From Branchiostoma floridae (lineage: Eukaryota > Chordata > Leptocardii > Amphioxiformes > Branchiostomatidae), in the NCBI RefSeq assembly GCF_000003815.2, contig NC_049986.1:17227542-17291541 (forward strand): 64,000 bases of DNA, given 5' to 3'. A model generated the notes under the pieces. That model saw nothing but the letters and a program-made list of their open reading frames with translations, ran no database searches and was not told the origin of the DNA. The first letter of the stretch is position 1. The number at the start of each line of letters is the position of its first letter. Shown here one piece after another: positions 62,201 to 64,000 of the stretch. The translations under genes and the position numbers were made by a program.

Positions 62201-63878
62201 TGTATTGATCCACTGTCCAAGTCAAGTTTAATGATGCTAAATAGAAAACTAAAGTTTTATCTCTAAAGTTTTAAGTCGTACCTAATAGCACGAACAAATA
62301 AGCTTCTGAATTAATGACTTGTCTTAATGAGATGTAAATATACCCAAAGGATTTTACGTGTAATTAAAATCATAACAACTTTAATTGCAAGTGAAATGTA
62401 ATAGGCTACAAATATACTCTAACGCATCACGTTGCGATGATTAGGCGTACAATTATCAATGTGTGCAAACAGATAAGTACTTTGAATGTGTGGAGTGAAA
62501 ATAATCTTGATAGAGCTGGTATACATCAAACCTGCTAATTTAGACTTCTAGTGTTGCTCTTCCTTTCTCCTAGAGAATTTTCTCCCTTTATTGTTTCTGC
62601 AATTTTAAGTGTATGGGACATTTTATTGTCAAACATACCAAACACATGTCTCAAACATGAATGTGTTTGTGTTCTAACTCTCTCAATAGTCTGATTTTTG
62701 CATAAATCATGTTGTAGTGAGTTTTACAGTTATAGCTTACAGGCCTTTTAGTGTTGTACTCTCGGGTGCGCCACTAATGGTACATAGTCTCAAAGCTCAC
62801 AGTTTTTCTTGAAGTTGACGAAGTGTTTGGCTTGATACCCCATTTCCGCTATTTTGACTTGCTAGAGATATTCCTTCCTTTCCTTCAATGATCCTCAGGT
62901 GTACAAAGAGAAGATAGAGATATTTCTTTACTTCAATGATCCCCAGGTGTACAAAGAGAAGATATAGATATTCCTTACCTTAAATGCTCCCCATGTTTAC
63001 AATGACAATGACAATGACAATGACAATTTTACAAAGAGATGTAGATATTTCTTGCCTTCAATGTACAAAGAGAGGGACCACAGGAAGAATAGCTGACAAC
63101 ATCAAGTCAAGTGGAGATATAGATATTCCTTGCCTTGAATGCTCCCCAGGTGTACAAAGAGAAGATGTACGGGAATCGGCACGTGTGGTTTATCATCGGC
63201 TGGTACCCTGACAACTGGTACCAGAAGGTGGAGGAGAACGATGTGAACTGTACTGTGGACCAGATGAGAGAGGCACTGCAGGGCCACTTCACTACTGAGA
63301 TGACAATGAGATCCCTGGACGACACCCCCAGCTTTTCTGGACTGGTCAGAAGTTTTCTTTAATCCAATGCGGTCAATTTTCGTCTTTATCTAAGACACTG
63401 TTATCTTTTGCTCGTACGTTTTATCCCCATCAGAGCCATTGTTTGATGTCCTGATTTTCAAATGTCTTCACAAGGCAACAAGTTATACCATATGTCAATG
63501 TGTTGGACATATGGTAATAACTTATTCCTATTTGATGTCGTTACAAGTACTGTACCACGTTGTTGTATTTTTTTTTCGTTCTGTTACATTACTACAATTG
63601 CTAGATCGGCATCAAGTTCAGGTTTTAAACAGTTCGATGTGATTTATTTTTCTTTCTCGCCTGTATATTATCAATACCATTCAGAACGTGTCACAATTCG
63701 ATGAGGAATTGTTGATCAAACTGAACAACAGCGACCCAAACGACACGCCAGGCTACCCGGAGGCTCCCCTGGCGTACGACGCAGTGTGGGCCCTGGCGCT
63801 GGCTTTGAACCAGACTATCACCAGGCTTACAGAGAAAGGAGTCAACGTGGGGCTGGACAAATTCACATATGATAATAG
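38266..63878 (+). CDS. GABBR1: GABA-B receptor subunit 1, N-terminal part (runs off the window)
   Basis: This is a class C G-protein-coupled receptor subunit that binds GABA. Exons are 38266-38508, 56261-56395, 57408-57578, 60474-60575, 61125-61190, 63150-63344 and 63685-63878. All junctions are phase 0 except the last, which ends in phase 2; together they give 368 complete codons. A signal peptide (residues 1-23) leads straight into the Venus-flytrap domain ([12 protein letters not shown]) with no sushi domains, as in the vertebrate 1b form. Conserved stretches include TGCSSVST (106-113), [11 protein letters not shown] (127-137), FFRTHPS (145-151), [18 protein letters not shown] (254-262) and [18 protein letters not shown] (329-346). 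Positions matching the mammalian agonist contacts S130, S153, H170, Y250 and E349 are S109, S132, H149, Y258 and E330, all unchanged, so GABA binding is predicted. The seven-helix region and tail lie beyond 64000. Confidence 0.95.
41147..41365. repeat. Two-copy tandem repeat of about 121 bp
   Basis: Both copies contain CAGCAAAATGG, GAATATGTTTT-like text, CTATATAC, ATGTATGCTG and AAATCAAGAAG in the same order, starting near 41147 and 41268. Confidence 0.8.
41456..41555. other. Assembly gap, 100 N
   Basis: The exact 100-N length indicates a placeholder of unknown true size. It abuts a hairpin on its right side. Confidence 0.99.
41556..41627. mobile_element. Hairpin abutting the gap
   Basis: ATTGTATCTT and AAAACCTAACC at the left pair with GGTTAGGTTTT and AAGATACAAT at the right, around a small CTGCCGGCA loop. 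It may be one end of a longer palindromic element hidden by the gap. Confidence 0.65.
47305..47404. other. Assembly gap, 100 N
   Basis: A second placeholder of exactly 100 N inside intron 1 of the receptor gene. Confidence 0.99.
48430..48642 (-). mobile_element. tRNA-derived SINE, inverted relative of 13935-14225
   Basis: On the minus strand the head reads TGGCCGGGTGGATAGAGTG and later GTCGTGAGTTCGATCCCCGG. The body then continues through the same phrases as the first copy (CTTTCTCTGCTTAGC, GGAAGAGT, ACTACCAG, CTAGCCCCCTGCTGTA). The 3' end is shorter. Confidence 0.8.
49805..49930. repeat. Dispersed repeat, copy a
   Basis: It shares GTTCAACCTTCC, TTAGATT, AGGCAACTTTT and GGGTTCCCAGAGGATGTCAT with 62048-62165 in the same order. 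Both copies lie in introns of the receptor gene. Confidence 0.65.
50445..50630 (+). mobile_element. SINE-like repeat
   Basis: A B-box-like GGTTCGAATCCTGCTATGGC is followed by CCGATCTCGTGCCCTTGGGA and ACATAGCTTCGGTTAGGG. It is related to the repeat at 18485-18720. Confidence 0.6.
51326..51850. repeat. Three-copy tandem repeat, unit about 178-194 bp
   Basis: Copies start near 51326, 51520 and 51698 with GGGCGGCAACCTCAACACCA-like text. Each includes TAATCAAAAACTAATT, ATGTTTTGCCAC and GTAGTGCTCTA-like phrases. Confidence 0.85.
52080..52580. repeat. 45/48-bp minisatellite in receptor intron 1
   Basis: About eleven units of 45 bp, some 48 bp through an extra ACA, are centred on CCATGGCTGTGCAGTCTTAC and CGGAAAGAAAAATGCCAATTC. 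The unit length is a multiple of three, so several frames on both strands stay open for 150-190 codons. They have no start context, splice signals or homology. Confidence 0.9.
56396..57407 (+). other. Receptor intron 2
   Basis: It contains a partial MITE copy at 56414-56571 (TGTATCTCACTGCACCTGGA, then AGGTTCGAAAGATT and ACGTATTACGCAATATCTTA) and no exon. Confidence 0.6.
56414..56571 (+). mobile_element. Partial MITE, 5' half only
   Basis: The left terminus and interior of the 17456-17677 family are present. The right inverted terminus is missing, so it is a truncated copy. Confidence 0.65.
57579..60473 (+). other. Receptor intron 3
   Basis: Nearly 2.9 kb of AT-rich sequence without a supported exon or strong repeat. 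Confidence 0.5.
60576..61124 (+). other. Receptor intron 4
   Basis: About 550 bp; nothing beyond the splice sites stands out. Confidence 0.5.
61191..63149 (+). other. Receptor intron 5
   Basis: It contains the dispersed repeat copy b (62048-62165) and, at its 3' end, several copies of the start of exon 6 (62893-63135). Confidence 0.65.
62048..62165. repeat. Dispersed repeat, copy b
   Basis: This is the partner of 49805-49930, including GGGTTCCCAAAGGATGTCAT and AAGGCAACTTTTTCT. Confidence 0.65.
62893..63175 (+). repeat. Tandem copies of the exon 6 acceptor region
   Basis: CAGGTGTACAAAGAGAAGAT occurs near 62898 and 62944 and again at the true exon 6 start (63148). Each is preceded by TTCAATGATCC- or GAATGCTCC-like text, with degraded copies near 63030 and 63063 and a TGACAA microsatellite between. 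Confidence 0.85.
63345..63684 (+). other. Receptor intron 6
   Basis: 340 bp, AT-rich, with a pyrimidine-rich 3' end before the exon 7 acceptor. Nothing else is seen. Confidence 0.6.
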
Positions 63879-64000
63879 GTAAGAACAGTTTGTATCTTTA
63901 TTAGTTGTAACGTTTTAGTGACTTGATCTAAACTGACCTAAAAAAAGGTTATAGTCATTTTGAAGTTATTAAGGTTATCAAAAATATAACGTAAACATAT

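Noticed and set aside
1-64000. CRISPR arrays, bacterial operons or integrated viral genes
   Set aside because: No regular repeat-spacer pattern and no recognisable polymerase, integrase or capsid-like frames were seen.

Overview
The window is intron-rich animal DNA with tRNA-derived SINEs, many short inverted-repeat elements and two 100-N assembly gaps. It is most likely an invertebrate deuterostome, and a lancelet (Branchiostoma) fits best. The species is an inference from gene content and repeat style, not proven by the sequence. No bacterial features, rRNA genes or CRISPR arrays were seen. The genes are spliced, so I built models by hand from GT/AG sites, reading phase and total length divisible by three.

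Left half (1.3-32.3 kb): seven genes lie head to tail on the minus strand. Six of them (G1-G6, ending near 1.3, 7.2, 12.0, 15.6, 20.4 and 24.3 kb) encode predicted secreted proteins with a shared plan. A signal-peptide exon ends in phase 1. A short coiled-coil exon of phase 1-1 follows in five of the six. A small phase 1-2 exon usually comes next, and a large low-complexity tail exon ends the gene. The tails differ sharply: basic Gly/Arg/Lys/Gln 11-mers (G1), basic Lys/Arg (G2), Pro/Arg/Gly (G3), RGG-like (G4), poly-Glu (G5) and acidic Pro/Gly/Asp (G6). Each of the six has a TATA-like box 65-160 bp upstream of its ATG. I recognise no named family. The seventh gene (28.9-32.3 kb) has the same signal-peptide plus coiled-coil front end but finishes in a C-type lectin domain, so the cluster may have arisen from a lectin gene that exchanged its lectin domain for repetitive tails.

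Middle (32.3-38.2 kb): no supported gene, only repeats and a short upstream region containing a CRE.

Right half (38.3-64.0 kb, plus strand): the first seven coding exons of a GABA-B receptor subunit 1 gene. They cover the signal peptide and most of the extracellular Venus-flytrap domain, and the gene continues past the window. Its 17.7-kb first intron holds tandem repeats, SINEs and both assembly gaps.

The most promising undescribed system is the G1-G6 cluster. A shared assembly module carries oppositely charged repetitive tails, which could suit a secreted matrix, mucus or coacervate. That function is a hypothesis only.
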